A DNA stretch of 64,000 nt from Turnera subulata (GCA_028386065.3 JAKUCV010002298.1:29344-93343); one strand, 5' to 3'. Shown: positions 17,333-28,132, numbered from the stretch's first letter. The notes: generated by a model from the letters alone, not told the origin. Numbers and translations: made by a program.

Positions 17333-18610
17333 TTAATCTGCAGCTTGAGGGAGCTCAGGAATCTGTGTAGGCCGCTCATGTGGTATTACATACTGAAACA
17401 TAGTACCGAGATCGCAAGCTTCATGAACCCTATAATTGACTGGTGATTTTATGGTTTCTAGCAGTTTGACTTCTTTGGTGGGTAAATTGCACGAGAAAAT
17501 ACGGTCCACAGAGCAACCAATGAGATGACGAAAGTAAACAATCCCTTCATCATTCGGGTCCAAACCCAAAGGTTCTATGTCTGGCCAGTCTTTTTGCAAT
17601 TCCTCTATGAGAGTGGCATCATTGGTGTCGAATTCATTGTAGAAGAGATTATACTTGAAGCTCCATTCTCCTTCCTTGTAGTCTTTTAGTTCCCAAATCC
17701 TAAGAAACAATCTATCTCTACCAAACTCGTGTTGTTGCAGTAAGAGCAAAGACCCTTGACACACGCCTATAACCATGGAATCATTACTGCGTGCATCCTC
17801 CTCTTGAGGGGAGTCAATTACAAAGCATCTCCCTGGCTCCATTGGATTGTAAGCAAGAATACATCGACACCAGCAGCTTTTTAAGAACAAAACCCCGTTC
17901 CATGAAAACATACTATAGGAATGCTTGCTCACAAATTTAGGTAAGGAAAATTCCGTTGGGTATGATACCTCCATAGCGACCCATGCATTTGTTCCGGAAG
18001 AGAAAACAAGGGAAGTGAGAGGGGACTGATCATCATCTCTTCCTTTATGAATCCTCACTACCTTGTAGTTTCCCTCTTTATCAATATTACACACCAAACC
18101 TACAGCCTCACCACTTAAAAAGGAGTATCTCTCATCAAAGGGTGGAAGAGCAACCCACTTCCTGGTTAATGGATTCACCAAATAATAAACCCTATCTTTC
18201 ATGTCCTCCGGATGGTTGGAATGGCACAGGAGCAAGTCATTACATGAGGCAGCAAGGTGAATATCAATTCCCCCCCAGTCCCTTCCAGGCTTGAAACAAG
18301 GCAGGTAACCCAAGTTGAATCTCTTCTGCTTCTTCATGGATTGAAACAATGGATGCTCCGGACCACCGCAGTCTATTATGCAATGATCCCTATGATGCAC
18401 CGTGCTGTCGCTGGAGTCCATGACGAAGAGGTCGGTGACGATGCCGAATGGATGAGCGTTATGTAGCTCCTTCCATCGCTTTTCAAAGAATGGGGTGGAG
18501 ATTAGAGAGAGCCAACGCTTGGAGACCAGCTTACCTTGAAAAGCATATCTTCGAGAAACAAACCCTCGGCCAAGGATTTCGAGCAATAAATTATCGTCTA
18601 AATCCTCCAT
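17333..18610 (-). CDS. F-box protein with F-box-associated region (425 aa)
   Basis: The minus-strand ATG at 18610 opens an intronless 425-codon frame. Residues 3-46 form an F-box (LDDNLLLEILGRGF, then LVSKRWLSLISTPFF), the segment that binds SKP1/ASK in SCF ubiquitin ligases. Downstream is the plant F-box-associated pattern VNPLTRKWVALPPF (145-158), with repeated short beta-strand-like segments to the end. The substrate is unknown, as for most of this large family. A TATA-like run lies about 90 bp upstream. Two truncated copies of its 3' end (14560-14880, 15345-15621) show that this locus took part in local duplications. Frame and motifs are intact, so it is probably functional. Confidence 0.85.
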   Translation of the reverse strand: MEDLDDNLLLEILGRGFVSRRYAFQGKLVSKRWLSLISTPFFEKRWKELHNAHPFGIVTDLFVMDSSDSTVHHRDHCIIDCGGPEHPLFQSMKKQKRFNLGYLPCFKPGRDWGGIDIHLAASCNDLLLCHSNHPEDMKDRVYYLVNPLTRKWVALPPFDERYSFLSGEAVGLVCNIDKEGNYKVVRIHKGRDDDQSPLTSLVFSSGTNAWVAMEVSYPTEFSLPKFVSKHSYSMFSWNGVLFLKSCWCRCILAYNPMEPGRCFVIDSPQEEDARSNDSMVIGVCQGSLLLLQQHEFGRDRLFLRIWELKDYKEGEWSFKYNLFYNEFDTNDATLIEELQKDWPDIEPLGLDPNDEGIVYFRHLIGCSVDRIFSCNLPTKEVKLLETIKSPVNYRVHEACDLGTMFQYVIPHERPTQIPELPQAAD

Positions 18611-18696
18611 GGAGGATGATGGATTTGATGCTGTAGGTTTTCTGTTCTTCGACTTCGATTTGCTTGGTGTGAGGCACCAATATACTCAACCAGGGT

Positions 18697-18712
18697 TTTA
18701 ATGTTATATATA
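18697..18712 (-). promoter_or_regulatory. Putative TATA box of the F-box gene
   Basis: ATATATATAACATT on the minus strand lies about 90 bp upstream of the ATG at 18610, a plausible distance for a short 5' UTR. Confidence 0.45.
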
Positions 18713-18719
18713 TATGTGT

Positions 18720-19089
18720 AACACCCTAATTTTATGTTTGAAACCCTAACAATAATGATTTAGTTAGATATAGAGTTTTCATTCGTAAGAACAAGTCCAT
18801 TTAGAAGGCCCAAACTGATTCCGATTATACTAAATTTCTAAGCACATATGGGAATTAGTTTTCGTGGAGGACAAACGTAGCAGAATTGGTCACATATATT
18901 TTTTTTAGAGAGTGAGACTCAAACCCGTGCCTCACCCCTCTTGTGATTTGGGCACATATATAATTTCATATTTCATCTTAAAAGACCAACAGTTTTTTTT
19001 TTTGTAATTTTAAGGTAAGTTGACAAATTTTAAGATAACTATAGTATTATCATCAAGTAGTAAAGCTAGCTAATCTTGCGTTATATATG
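18720..19089. other. Intergenic region upstream of F-box gene
   Basis: AT-rich sequence. GAGACTCAAACCCGTGCCTC near 18926 resembles part of a tRNA-related dispersed repeat. Nothing else is supported. Confidence 0.4.
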
Positions 19090-19094
19090 CGGGC

Positions 19095-19300
19095 TGTTAT
19101 AAAACGTGTTAATTACACGTGAATGAATACTGTTGTACCTATATTTGTATCTATATAATCCCTACTACTTCGATGAATGAAAGGTAGAAAAAATTACTAT
19201 TGAGTCGAGCTCTCTTCCCCCATCTTCTTCTTCTTCCGCCTTCTTCCTCCTCATCGCTTCAACATCAAAATCAATAAGATTAAACACAATATTTCTAACA
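19095..19300 (+). repeat. 5' LTR (206 bp)
   Basis: It runs TGTTATAAAACGTG to TATTTCTAACA. TATATAAT at 19152-19159 is a likely TATA box. The solo LTR at 44215-44420 starts with the same motif and has exactly the same length. Confidence 0.88.
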
Positions 19301-19313
19301 CGTTATCAGCACG
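19301..19313 (+). promoter_or_regulatory. Primer-binding site
   Basis: CGTTATCAGCACG immediately follows the LTR. It shares TATCAG with the common iMet-type PBS TGGTATCAGAGC. Confidence 0.55.
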
Positions 19314-19391
19314 ATCGTCCCTGCCCAGATCGTTGTTTTTGCAGGAAAACCAAAGGAAGAAGAAAACTGAAGAAGAAAGAAACCCGTCACC

Positions 19392-20040
19392 TTGAACAGC
19401 TCACGGTTACTGTTCACCCGAAGACGATGCACGCCGCAGTTCACGCCACCGCCACCACCGACGTGCTCCCCGCGCCGTCGCCGACCGACTAGCACCTTCC
19501 CCGCCCTCTGCCGCTGCCGGACGCGTCGCCGGGAGGAGGAAACCCGACGGCCACGCCCGTTGACCCGACAAGGAGATCCATCGGATCCACCAAGCCCGCG
19601 CCTCCTTCCGCTGCCTGCCGACGGCGCCCGCCGCCCCACCACGCTTTTGCTGCTCTCCTCATTCCACCGTCGTCGTCCCGGGGATCTGCCACCTCACGTC
19701 GCCGCTGCAAGACCCTGCCGTCGCCGACCCATGGAGGCAAGAAACAACCCGTCTCCTCGTTGCCGACGACTGCGCACCGCCACCAGCAGTCGCGCGCCTC
19801 TCCTCCTGTCATCGTCGCCTGCGTCGCCTGTCGCGCCTCGTGCCGCCACTCGCTCCTCGCCTCATCTGCACAACCGGCCTCGGGTTGAAGACGACCAAGG
19901 CGGGTTGTGTGTTGGGTCGGATCTGACCCGCGGGCCATGGGCTGGAGCTGGGCTGAATATGAGTTTTGGGTATTGGGCTTGGATGGTACACTGTTCATGG
20001 CCCAGCCCGCACCAAAAAAAACCAGAAAATATATTCTGAT
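19392..20040. other. GC-rich leader region of copia element
   Basis: A sharp GC-rich island (CGCCGCC-type triplets) sits in AT-rich surroundings. Frames on both strands are open only because stops are rare at this base composition. The translations are Pro/Arg-rich low complexity without a domain, so I do not call a gene. A similar island occurs at 23700-24130 in a different element. Confidence 0.6.
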
Positions 20041-20264
20041 TAAAAAAAAACAAGGAGGGGAAAGAGAGAAAAGAAAAAAATGAAAAAAAAGGAGAGAAAA
20101 GAATAGAAAAAAAAAGGAAAAACAAGAGAAAAGAAAAAGAGAGAAAAACAAGAAAAAGAAAAATATATTCTACTTAATAAAAAGAGGGGAGCATTTATAC
20201 TGCTGAAAGATTTATCTAGTAAGCGTATATACCCTCTATTATTATGTTTTACTTAGTACTCAAT

Positions 20265-20372
20265 ATTGGTCGGCTAAGCCGCCTTTTCTATAGTTGGCCG
20301 GCTAAGCCGCCTTATCTCTTTATTGGCCGACAAAGCCGCCTTGTTTCATTTATTGGCCGGCTAAGCCGCCTT
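20265..20372. repeat. Minisatellite, about 28-30 bp period, four units
   Basis: TTGGCCGGCTAAGCCGCCTT and variants recur with starts near 20267, 20295, 20324 and 20354. Each unit contains a CGGC-TAA-GCCG hairpin, mutated in the third. Confidence 0.8.
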
Positions 20373-20649
20373 TTATCGAGTGAGCATATTTTATGTTTTT
20401 AAATTACTATTGGGCTATTAAAAGGCCCATTGCATTTACGTTTTGCTTGGGCTCATACATAGGCCATCATATTTATCTTTCGGTTATTTATTTATTTTTT
20501 TAATTGGGCTAATCAATAAAAGGCCCACGTTTATTTATTTTAATTATGTCTTTATTTAATTTTTGGAATCATGTGATTCAGTTTTCCGCAGCCCTTAAAA
20601 TTTCCGGAAGAAATTTGTTATGGGCGCTAAAATGAATTTAAATGAAAGT

Positions 20650-21161
20650 AGTCTGGAAGACTGAATAAAAAGAGTCTAGAAGACTCAATAAAGGAGAAAA
20701 TAAAACAAAGACTGGATGTCTTACTGCCAAAAGATCCCGCAGATCTTTGAGAAAAATTGAAGAAAAATATGACCACCAAAAGATGGATATTATACGACCA
20801 CCAGAAGATGGATATTGTTCTTGCTTACCCTGAAGGCGCAAGTCATTCTTATTGAATGCTTTTATTTTATGTCTATTTAATTATTTTTTTGTTATATTTT
20901 ATTTTATTTTACTGTTATTATAATCGTTTGTAGAATATTGGCTCATTCATTTGTCCTGGAGACATTGCAAATTGACATCCAAGGGGGAGAGTTATATGTG
21001 TGGATGTCAACTATATGATAATACAATCTCAAAAATGAGAAAAAGGTTAATACGCTCCAGAAGAGCATAAATTTGATTATGTCCCCGAAGAACGCAATCT
21101 TTACTATGATCTAGAAGATCATATATTTATGCTCTGGAAGAGTTAATACTCTAGAAGAGTA
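20650..21161. repeat. Mini-hairpin array a (loops ending GAA)
   Basis: Short perfect hairpins with varied stems and five-base loops of the form [C/T]NGAA: 20650-20662 AGTC-TGGAA-GACT, 20672-20686 GAGTC-TAGAA-GACTC, 21054-21066 GCTC-CAGAA-GAGC, 21105-21123 TATGATC-TAGAA-GATCATA, 21131-21143 and 21147-21161 TACTC-TAGAA-GAGTA. Related ones with other loops are 20708-20722 (loop TGGAT) and 20730-20748 (7-bp stem, loop CCGCA). Confidence 0.85.
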
Positions 21162-21439
21162 CAGAAACCCCCATTTATAGTAATAAAAGAAGTTATTATG
21201 GATCCCGTCAAATTGACTCTACTCTATTCCCTGAAGCGAATAAGACAGTATAATTAATTGTGCATGTGATTGTGAATGAGGTTATAATGGAAAAGCTAAA
21301 AGAAAACATGCATATTATTGCAAAATGGATCCATTACTTGAGAATATCTACATAGAGGAATTGTTCTTATACAAAAGTTGAAATAATTATTTATATGTTG
21401 GGTACAATATTGACTCTAAAACTCTGAGCCTCGTTGTTG

Positions 21440-22080
21440 ATGTTGACCCTATCACTGTCGTTCTAGGAGAACCACATGCCACCCACACTGTTTTCTCCAG
21501 GTATCTCAAACCGATTCGTTGCAGGAAAACGGAGTGGGATTACACCATGATTTTCTCCTGCTTGCCACAAATTCTCAGTAATTAGTACCATGTTGGGCTT
21601 GTACTGATTCTTCAGATCCTTTAAGGTACGCACGAAGTCTTGAGACCTTCTTGCTACACCCATGCAATTCCACAGTAACAGTCGTACCTTAGGCCATGTA
21701 GGCGGTAATCCAGACACCTTTGGGATACTCCGAGCCATCATAGAAACCTGATAATAACTGCTTTGATTCAAAATTTGATAAGTAGGCTCAAGCTGGAATT
21801 CCTGCATTCCATCAGATATGAAAAACATAATAGAGTTAGCTGAGCCATAAAAGAAAGCCCTTAGATTGCTTTGGTCCTCTAGGAAGAAAGTTTCTTCCAT
21901 AGGAGTCACAAAGAACCTAGACGAGTAAAGCTCGTCTACAAACACTAAACGAGGAATTCTCGCCAGCTCATTCGGTAGTTCTTCTTGCTGCTCATTCACA
22001 AGCTATAAGCTAACCTATTCCTCCTTCCTAGAGAGGCACCCTCGACAAAGAAAACAGTAGCTGGAGAAGGCATTTTTCTT
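21440..22080 (-). mobile_element. LINE 5' fragment (ORF with endonuclease start) inside copia element
   Basis: The minus strand reads from an ATG near 22073 (MPSPATVFFVEGASLGRR), through a frameshift near 21995, into an open stretch ending at 21463. The last 75 residues are the start of an APE-type endonuclease: KVRLLLWNCMGVARRSQDF, then KPNMVLITE and NSVGGMWF. A TATA-like CTATAAGAAGG lies near 22139 on the minus strand. Unlike the usual 5'-truncated LINE, this keeps the 5' part and lacks the 3' part, so it arrived by rearrangement or was cut later. The N-terminal 100 residues match nothing I recognise. Confidence 0.55.
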
Positions 22081-22424
22081 GTCTTGTTAATTTTTCTGAG
22101 TTTTCTGTATCTTCCTGTCTCAACCGCCTCCCTTCTTATAGCCTGAGCTTAGACAGCTAAGTGTCAGTTTTTCAAATGTGGACCCTTTTTCTGTCTCCGA
22201 AAAGATCCAGAAGATTTTTCGGTAATTAAAACTTTGCATTATTTGTCAGTAAACTCCAAAGCTTTTCAATTTTCAAGGTTTTGCTTTTGGAAAAGTTTGC
22301 CACTACTTAATTATTGCTCAATAATTCTGTTCTTTTTCCGACATGCGTGGCATAAATATTCCAAAAATTGGCACATATATTGCAGCATGAAGCTAGAAAT
22401 TGAGTAATTGAAACTTACCATATC

Positions 22425-22649
22425 CAGCTAAAAGCTGAAATGCTCTAGCCTGAAGACTAGCAATTTTAAGTGTTTAAATACACAAGTTTATATAGCCTGA
22501 AGCTGAGACCAACTAGAAATTGGCTGATAGATATGTAATTTATAGCTAGTATGTACCAGCCAGAAGCTGGTAAACAATTTTTTTAAGTTATCCAGCCTGA
22601 AGCTGGCATATATATAGCAGCCTGAAGCCAGCACCAACTTGAAGTTGGT
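22425..22649. repeat. Mini-hairpin array b (loops ending GAA)
   Basis: The same hairpin type recurs: 22494-22504 AGC-CTGAA-GCT, 22554-22572 TACCAGC-CAGAA-GCTGGTA, 22592-22606 CCAGC-CTGAA-GCTGG and 22633-22649 ACCAAC-TTGAA-GTTGGT. Also 22425-22437 with loop TAAAA, and 22509-22523 with one stem mismatch. The array ends about 25 bp before the gag-pre-integrase relic. Confidence 0.85.
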
Positions 22650-23057
22650 ACATGGACTTATTGTTTGGCATGACTGGTTGGGCCATCCCGGGTTAATAAT
22701 GATGCACGAAATTTATTGGGTCATTCATTGAAAAACCAGAAGTTTTACAATCAATGAATTTCCGTGTGTTTGTTTGCTGCGAAACTAATTATACGGCCTT
22801 CCTAAAGATGAGATTGGCCAAGAATCACCAGCAAGTTTGGGAATAATACAGGGACATGAACGCGGACTAATAAATCCATTGTGTCGACTATCTAGGTAAT
22901 TTTTACGATGCATCGACTAGATGGTCCATTGTGTGACGCAAGTTGGCATTGCGCCCACTTATTTAATAATTTGGCCACTTGCAGGTACATATCCCTACTT
23001 ATGTTATTAGACTATATGTCTAGATAATGCTGGTATATATTTCTTCAATGGGTAACG
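22650..23057 (+). pseudogene. Copia gag-pre-integrase and integrase relic, 5' part
   Basis: Translation with several indels gives LGHPGLIMM at about 22680, FTINEFPCV at about 22750, GDMNAD at about 22855 and an IRLDNAG-like end near 23020. These match the order of pre-integrase and integrase in Ty1-copia. It is interrupted at 23058 by the solo-LTR-like element and resumes at 26003. Confidence 0.7.
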
Positions 23058-23389
23058 TGTAACAGCCCGAGGAAAAAAATTGGATTTTTACCGGGACTGT
23101 AAAAATTTTTTTACCGTGATTTACCGTTGAATTAATCTTGGGTAATTAATTCTAGGTAAATCGGGCGTCTTTTATCGAAACCAAGAGTTTTCCCGCGCTC
23201 GTGATTTTTCCGTGGATTTTTTGGGCCTAAGTTGGTATTTTCTCGGGTCCCGAAATTCTCAGAAAAATCACACCAAAAAATAACTAAGGGGGTATCAGTT
23301 ATTTTCTGGTCCGGACCGGACTCGCTCAATAATGCAGACAGGTTGCATTATTGATGAATCACAGGTTTCACAGTTCTTTCACGTTCTAT

Positions 23390-23690
23390 AAAAAGAAGAA
23401 GAAAGCAGAGGAGAAGGAGAGGAATGGAGGAAGAAAGGAGAGGAAAAAAAGAAGAGAGGAATAAGAAAAAAAGAGAGAAAAAAAAGAAAAGAAAAAGGAA
23501 AAAGAAAAATTAAAAAAAAAATAAAAAAACTGAAAAATTACAGAGGGGAAAAAAAAGAAGGAAATGAGAGAAGGAAAAAAAATAATACAGAGAAAAGAAA
23601 AAAAAGATAAGAAAATCAGAAAATAGGGAAAAAAAGAGAAGAAAAAGAAGAAAATAGAAAAAGAAAGAAAAAGAAAAAAAAATACAGGAA
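23390..23690. repeat. Purine-rich low-complexity tract
   Basis: Plus-strand A and G make up nearly all of about 300 bp (GAAGAAAGCAGAGGAGAAGG and similar). The minus-strand frame is open only as a Phe/Ser low-complexity string. Confidence 0.85.
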
Positions 23691-24442
23691 GAACAGTCGT
23701 CACCCTTCTCCTCTCCCCCGACAATTGTTCACCGGGAAGAGCTCTCCGCCGTCTTGTGCTCCACCGCCGCTGCCAGGAGAGTCGCCGAGCCGTCGCGACA
23801 TCAACGGCGCTGCCTCCGCCTGACGCCGCCGCCTGACGCGCCTGCAGAAGGCGTTGACCCGTCGACAGAACCCGGCGGATCTATCTTCCCCGTGCCAACC
23901 GCCTCCTGCAGACGACGCTGCGCCACTTTCCCGGTGCCCTCGCGCCGCTCCAAACCGCCCGATGCCGCTGCTAAGCTCGCGTTCCCTCCTGCGCCCGTCG
24001 TCGTCGTCGTGCTGCCGCAACCCGGAGGTAAGACCCGGGTTTTGCAAAGATCCGATTCGTGAAAACGGGTCGCGGGCTGTGATTAGTGGGCTGGGTTAGC
24101 TTGGGCTTGGGCGTGGGCCGGCTGGGCTTGCACAGTGCAAGCCTGGGCCTGGTCCTATTCAGCCTAGTCCGTTTAATTTTTAAAAAAATAAAATATAAAC
24201 ATATATGTATTTATTTATATTCTCGTATTTAATTTTGAGAAAAAGATATATATTTATTTTGAAAAAATTATGGCTAGTTTAATTCTGGTATTTTGACAAA
24301 AATATAAATATATATAATTTGATATATAATTAAGATATGTTTTGGAAACTATTATTAATTAGAAAAAAATATATATATACCATGAAAATATTTCCTGGAA
24401 ATTTTATGTTTATATTATTTTCCCTGGAAAATTATGGTTGAG

Positions 24443-24446
<4 letters not shown>

Positions 24447-24478
<32 letters not shown>
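24447..24478. repeat. (TA)n microsatellite
   Basis: About 16 dinucleotide units of AT within a very AT-rich stretch. Confidence 0.9.
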
Positions 24479-24481
<3 letters not shown>

Positions 24482-25022
24482 CTTTGAAAATTAAAGGTAA
24501 TTATATTTGTGTTGAAAAATATTATTATGTACATTTAGAAAAAGATAAATATTATATATATTTTCTGGAAATATTTAGAAAATATATACATATGTTATAA
24601 TTTCCAGAAAAAATTAGGGTAATTATTATTTTGGAAAAATTGTATTATTTTATGAAAATGTTTTGATTTAATAGTTTTGGAAATATATTTTTGTAACCTT
24701 ATATGCATACGATATATTTTCGGAAAAAGGGATAAATATGGTAAAAAAAGATAATAAAAGATATGAATCGGGATGGGTTATTTCGTAGTATTGGCATCAT
24801 AGCATACCGATTATGTGCATTTATGTGTACGTATTGTTTTGTTGTATAGGTTCGGATATCGGGCAATTCCCCGAGGAGCCGGCTTGGGACCGGATATTGT
24901 CTTCGGAATTGAGTAATCGGCCAAGGTGAGGATGGATTTCCTTCAATATGTGCATGTTACTCGGTTATTGTGTTTGATGTTTGTTGCACTGTTGGTTGTT
25001 GCATTTTTTGTGATTGTTGTCG

Positions 25023-25402
25023 GGATGTTTATCCAGCATTTTGATTTGGTTTTTGGGATGTTTGTCCCCGTGCGTCGGGTTTCGAATATTTGTTTTCGTG
25101 TCTTTGGCCATAAGAATAACGGAATAAATAATAAATTGTGATAAGGATGTCGATCCTTGGTTTTGGATGGGATATTTATCCCGAGATTTTGGTTAGGGAT
25201 GTTGATCCCTGTGATTTGATTTTGATAACGATAATATAATTGTCACGTGGTAAGTAGTGGTACGACTCGATGGTTTAAGACTATTTTGTGGTGGCCTTGA
25301 CCTGGGTTACTTGTGATAAGCATGTCTATGCTTTGGATGTCTATCCCATGATTATTTTTGGGATGTCTATCCCTGGGTTTGTATTTTTGGGATGTCGATC
25401 CC
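25023..25402. repeat. Mini-hairpin array c (GTYN-type tetraloops)
   Basis: Nine short hairpins occur in 380 bp: 25023-25034 GGAT-GTTT-ATCC, 25055-25068, 25143-25158 AAGGAT-GTCG-ATCCTT, 25169-25182 GGGAT-ATTT-ATCCC, 25195-25210 AGGGAT-GTTG-ATCCCT, 25318-25333 AAGCAT-GTCT-ATGCTT, 25335-25346, 25360-25373 and 25389-25402 GGGAT-GTCG-ATCCC. The 25318 copy changes both stem sides together, so pairing is kept while sequence varies. Confidence 0.85.
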
Positions 25403-26002
25403 TGGGTTCTCTTGGATTTGGTCTGGCACCCGGAATATGTTGATAACCAGGTCTGACCCCTAGCTTATCCGTGACGGGGCCCAGAAAGATAAAATTGGAA
25501 ATTAGAATTTTATTTGAGTCTTTTTGGTCTTGGACCGGTTTTGGGTCTTGACTTTCGGTTTGGTGTATTTTGACGGTTTTTTCCTGTTTTTTTGACCATG
25601 AGTAATTTTAGGGTTGCATATTGATCGTCTATCCATGGTTGTGAGCACTTCGGACTCACCCCCCACCTGCGGGCTTTCTTCCCGTAGGATGAGTTATTTA
25701 TGGTACAGGTTTGATATATACCAGACAGGCTGCGACGTTATCCCTTGGACAGGGCTCGGATCCATAGTTTGCATCAGTGTCGCATACAGTGTCTTGTGAG
25801 TTGTTAAGTCTTCCGTTGTGCATTATTTTTACTATCGTTGGGCCATTGGGCCGATTATGATATTATTGTTGTTTTATTTTGGGCTGTTAAGCCCGAATAT
25901 CTGTTGTATACACTGTACGCTGGGCTTGTTTTGGTTGGGTCGTCACAGTTTTAGCACGTGTTTATTGTGTACAGTAAATACCGGTCGGGGCGTTTCATAA
26001 CG

Positions 26003-28130
26003 TATATCATTGGAAATAAACCCTAATAGATCTGGGGGAACATTGACAATTGATTGCAGGACCATTGATGAAATATAACTATTTGAGAAAATGGTATTTT
26101 ACACGCAGTAGCACTTGTGTGCATCAAGCTAACAAGTTATCATAAGGTCTCCCCATTTAATTAGTTATTGGTCACAAAATATCTCCCATCTTCGGACCGT
26201 TGATTATGTACCAAATGCTCCACCACAGTATAGTAAAGTTGATCCTTAAAGAAGAATGGGAATAGATGTTGGGTATAAAAATCTCCATCAATTACAAAGT
26301 AATTGAAACCATTGTCTAATGATTTGAGATTTGTTAATTTGATGATAGAGTTTACCCAACATCAGGGGGAGAAAATAAGCAGTTGGATCAAGATATTATT
26401 GAAATATATTATCAATATATAGTTGTTGATCCTCAAACAAATTAGTGTGAACCTGAAGTTTAAAAGATGATTCATTTGCAGGAAAATTGATATGCAATTG
26501 CCAGACACATATAGTGACCAAATATTATATTCCAGCTACAAATGCTCATGTTCAAATTAATGTTCCAGAAGAACAAGTATAGTATGCAAATGAATCCAAA
26601 GTGCGCCAGAAGCGTAGAGTGTACTCGGTTCAAAAAAAAAAAAGAAAAGAAAACAAAATTCTCAATAGAGAAAAAGGAGCAAAGAGATAAGGTGACCCTA
26701 GTGAGAAAATAAGACCTCCAGTAGAGGTTCAAATTAAAAGTCCTCAAGTAGAGGAAAATCTTCCAAAAGAGGTTTTCTGACACAATTGATAAAGTTCCAG
26801 AAGTAACTTAGGTACCTGAAATAAATGAGTATCATGAGATCTCAATTACAGTGTCAGGAATAAGATGGAACCGACGTGGAATAACCGTCGACGGAATACT
26901 TGTTTTATTTATAATAAAGCAATGAGGATCATGAACCTACATCTATTGATTAATGTAGGCACAGAATGATTGGCCAAAATATAGAGAGACATAATCAAAG
27001 GCTGTGTTAGACTCGCTTGTGAAGCGAGGAATTTTTCGGACCTGTAGTCCGCACAATAGTTGTATAACACCGGTCGATTATAAAAGGTGTTTGTGCGAAA
27101 AAGGAGGAAATATAAAACACGGTTTATCGCACAAAGCACGGCTTGTCGCATGTCACAGGAGTTTTTTGCTCTACGACCTGGTATTTAATTATGAGGAGAT
27201 AAATTCTCCTGTGGTGGATGCAATAATTTTGATAAGTCTGGCATTATATATGAATAGAATTAGAAATGCATCTAGTGGATGCTATTACAGTCTATTTTTA
27301 AGGATCCATAAGTCATGACATATGTATGAGAATCCCTGAAAGATTCAAGTTGCTTGTAGCAACTAATTCCATGGAATATATAAAATTAAGTTAAAATGAA
27401 TTTTACATGGTTTAAACCAATTTGAGTACGCTTAGTATAAAGTACATGCATGAATTTATTTTTACTCATGTTGATAATTCATATATATTTATGTTTTTTT
27501 TAGGTTTAAATATTATTAGAACTCCTGAAGAAGCTTCCAAATACCGTGCTATTTGAATGAATTAGATTGGTCCTGAAGTACCCTATTATAAGTATAATTT
27601 ATATTGCTAGTAACATGAAGCCTGAAGCTTTTACCATAAGCCTATTGGCAAGATATGATTTTACTCTTATCTTCGGGATATAATAGACGTGGTATTATAA
27701 TAACCCTGTAAGACCGAAGAGAATATAGTTGGTTTTGCAGATGCAGGTCCTTAATTTGATCCTCATAAAGCACAGACGGACATCTGCTGTAACTTTACAC
27801 ATGAAATTGCTATATCATCGGGACCATAATAACAAGAGGGCAAGGAAGATGTTCCAACAACAAATTATGAAGATAATGCTGCCAACATTGTCCAGTTAAA
27901 ATAATGATGTACCAAGAGTGATCGGACAAAGCATACGTGACCAGAAGTTGACAAGGACGAATGGCATGCAATGACATCAAGAAATCCAGAGAGGTCAAAA
28001 TGAGGGGGAGTAGAATACGCACTACACTCTTTTTTCCTTCACCAAGTTTTTATCACACTGAGTTTTTCTTGGTAAGGTTTTTAATGAGGCAGTTATTCCA
28101 AAAGCGTATTCTACCCAAAGTACAACAACA
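26003..28130 (+). pseudogene. Copia pol relic: integrase end, RT, RNase H
   Basis: Fragments in shifting frames can be ordered: FGPLIMYQ-like and KISINYKVI near 26170-26310, IHLQEN followed by RHI near 26470-26520, a P-V-V-R/D-Y-K-W-like RT start near 27040-27090, LVFNYEEINSPVVDAI near 27180-27220, GFADAG and DPHKAQ (RNase H) near 27735-27780, an EDNAAN-like motif near 27870, and the family's 3' motif TTTTTAATGAGGCAG near 28079. Stops and indels are frequent, and the YVDD box is not recognisable. Confidence 0.72.
26563..26809. repeat. Mini-hairpins in the copia pol relic
   Basis: The hairpin form continues in coding sequence: 26563-26575 GTTC-CAGAA-GAAC, 26604-26616 GCGC-CAGAA-GCGT with one wobble pair, 26714-26728 ACCTC-CAGTA-GAGGT and 26741-26755 TCCTC-AAGTA-GAGGA. 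A further copy, AAGC-CTGAA-GCTT, lies at 27618-27630. Confidence 0.75.
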
Positions 28131-28132
28131 TT

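Larger units (their letters stand above)
23058..25997. mobile_element. Solo-LTR-like element, 2.94 kb, with 5-bp TSD
   Basis: It starts TGTAACAGCCCGAGG and ends GGTCGGGGCGTTTCA, giving imperfect terminal inverted repeats. The target duplication TAACG lies at 23053-23057 and 25998-26002. Its interior has no pol motifs: a purine-rich tract (23390-23690), a GC-rich island (23700-24130), an AT-rich stretch with (TA)n, and a hairpin array (25023-25402). TG..CA ends and a 5-bp TSD fit a solo LTR of a long-LTR element, probably Gypsy. A very large non-coding terminal-repeat element cannot be excluded. A palindromic derivative of its right end lies at 62471-62653. Confidence 0.75.

Noticed and set aside
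19392..20040. Long open frames on both strands (215 and 220 codons)
   Set aside because: The region is extremely GC-rich, so stops are rare. The translations are Pro/Arg or Gly/Arg low complexity and lie in a retroelement leader.
23386..24062. Phe/Ser-rich and Arg/Pro-rich open frames
   Set aside because: They are products of a purine-rich tract and a GC-rich island in a solo-LTR-like element, with no domain.
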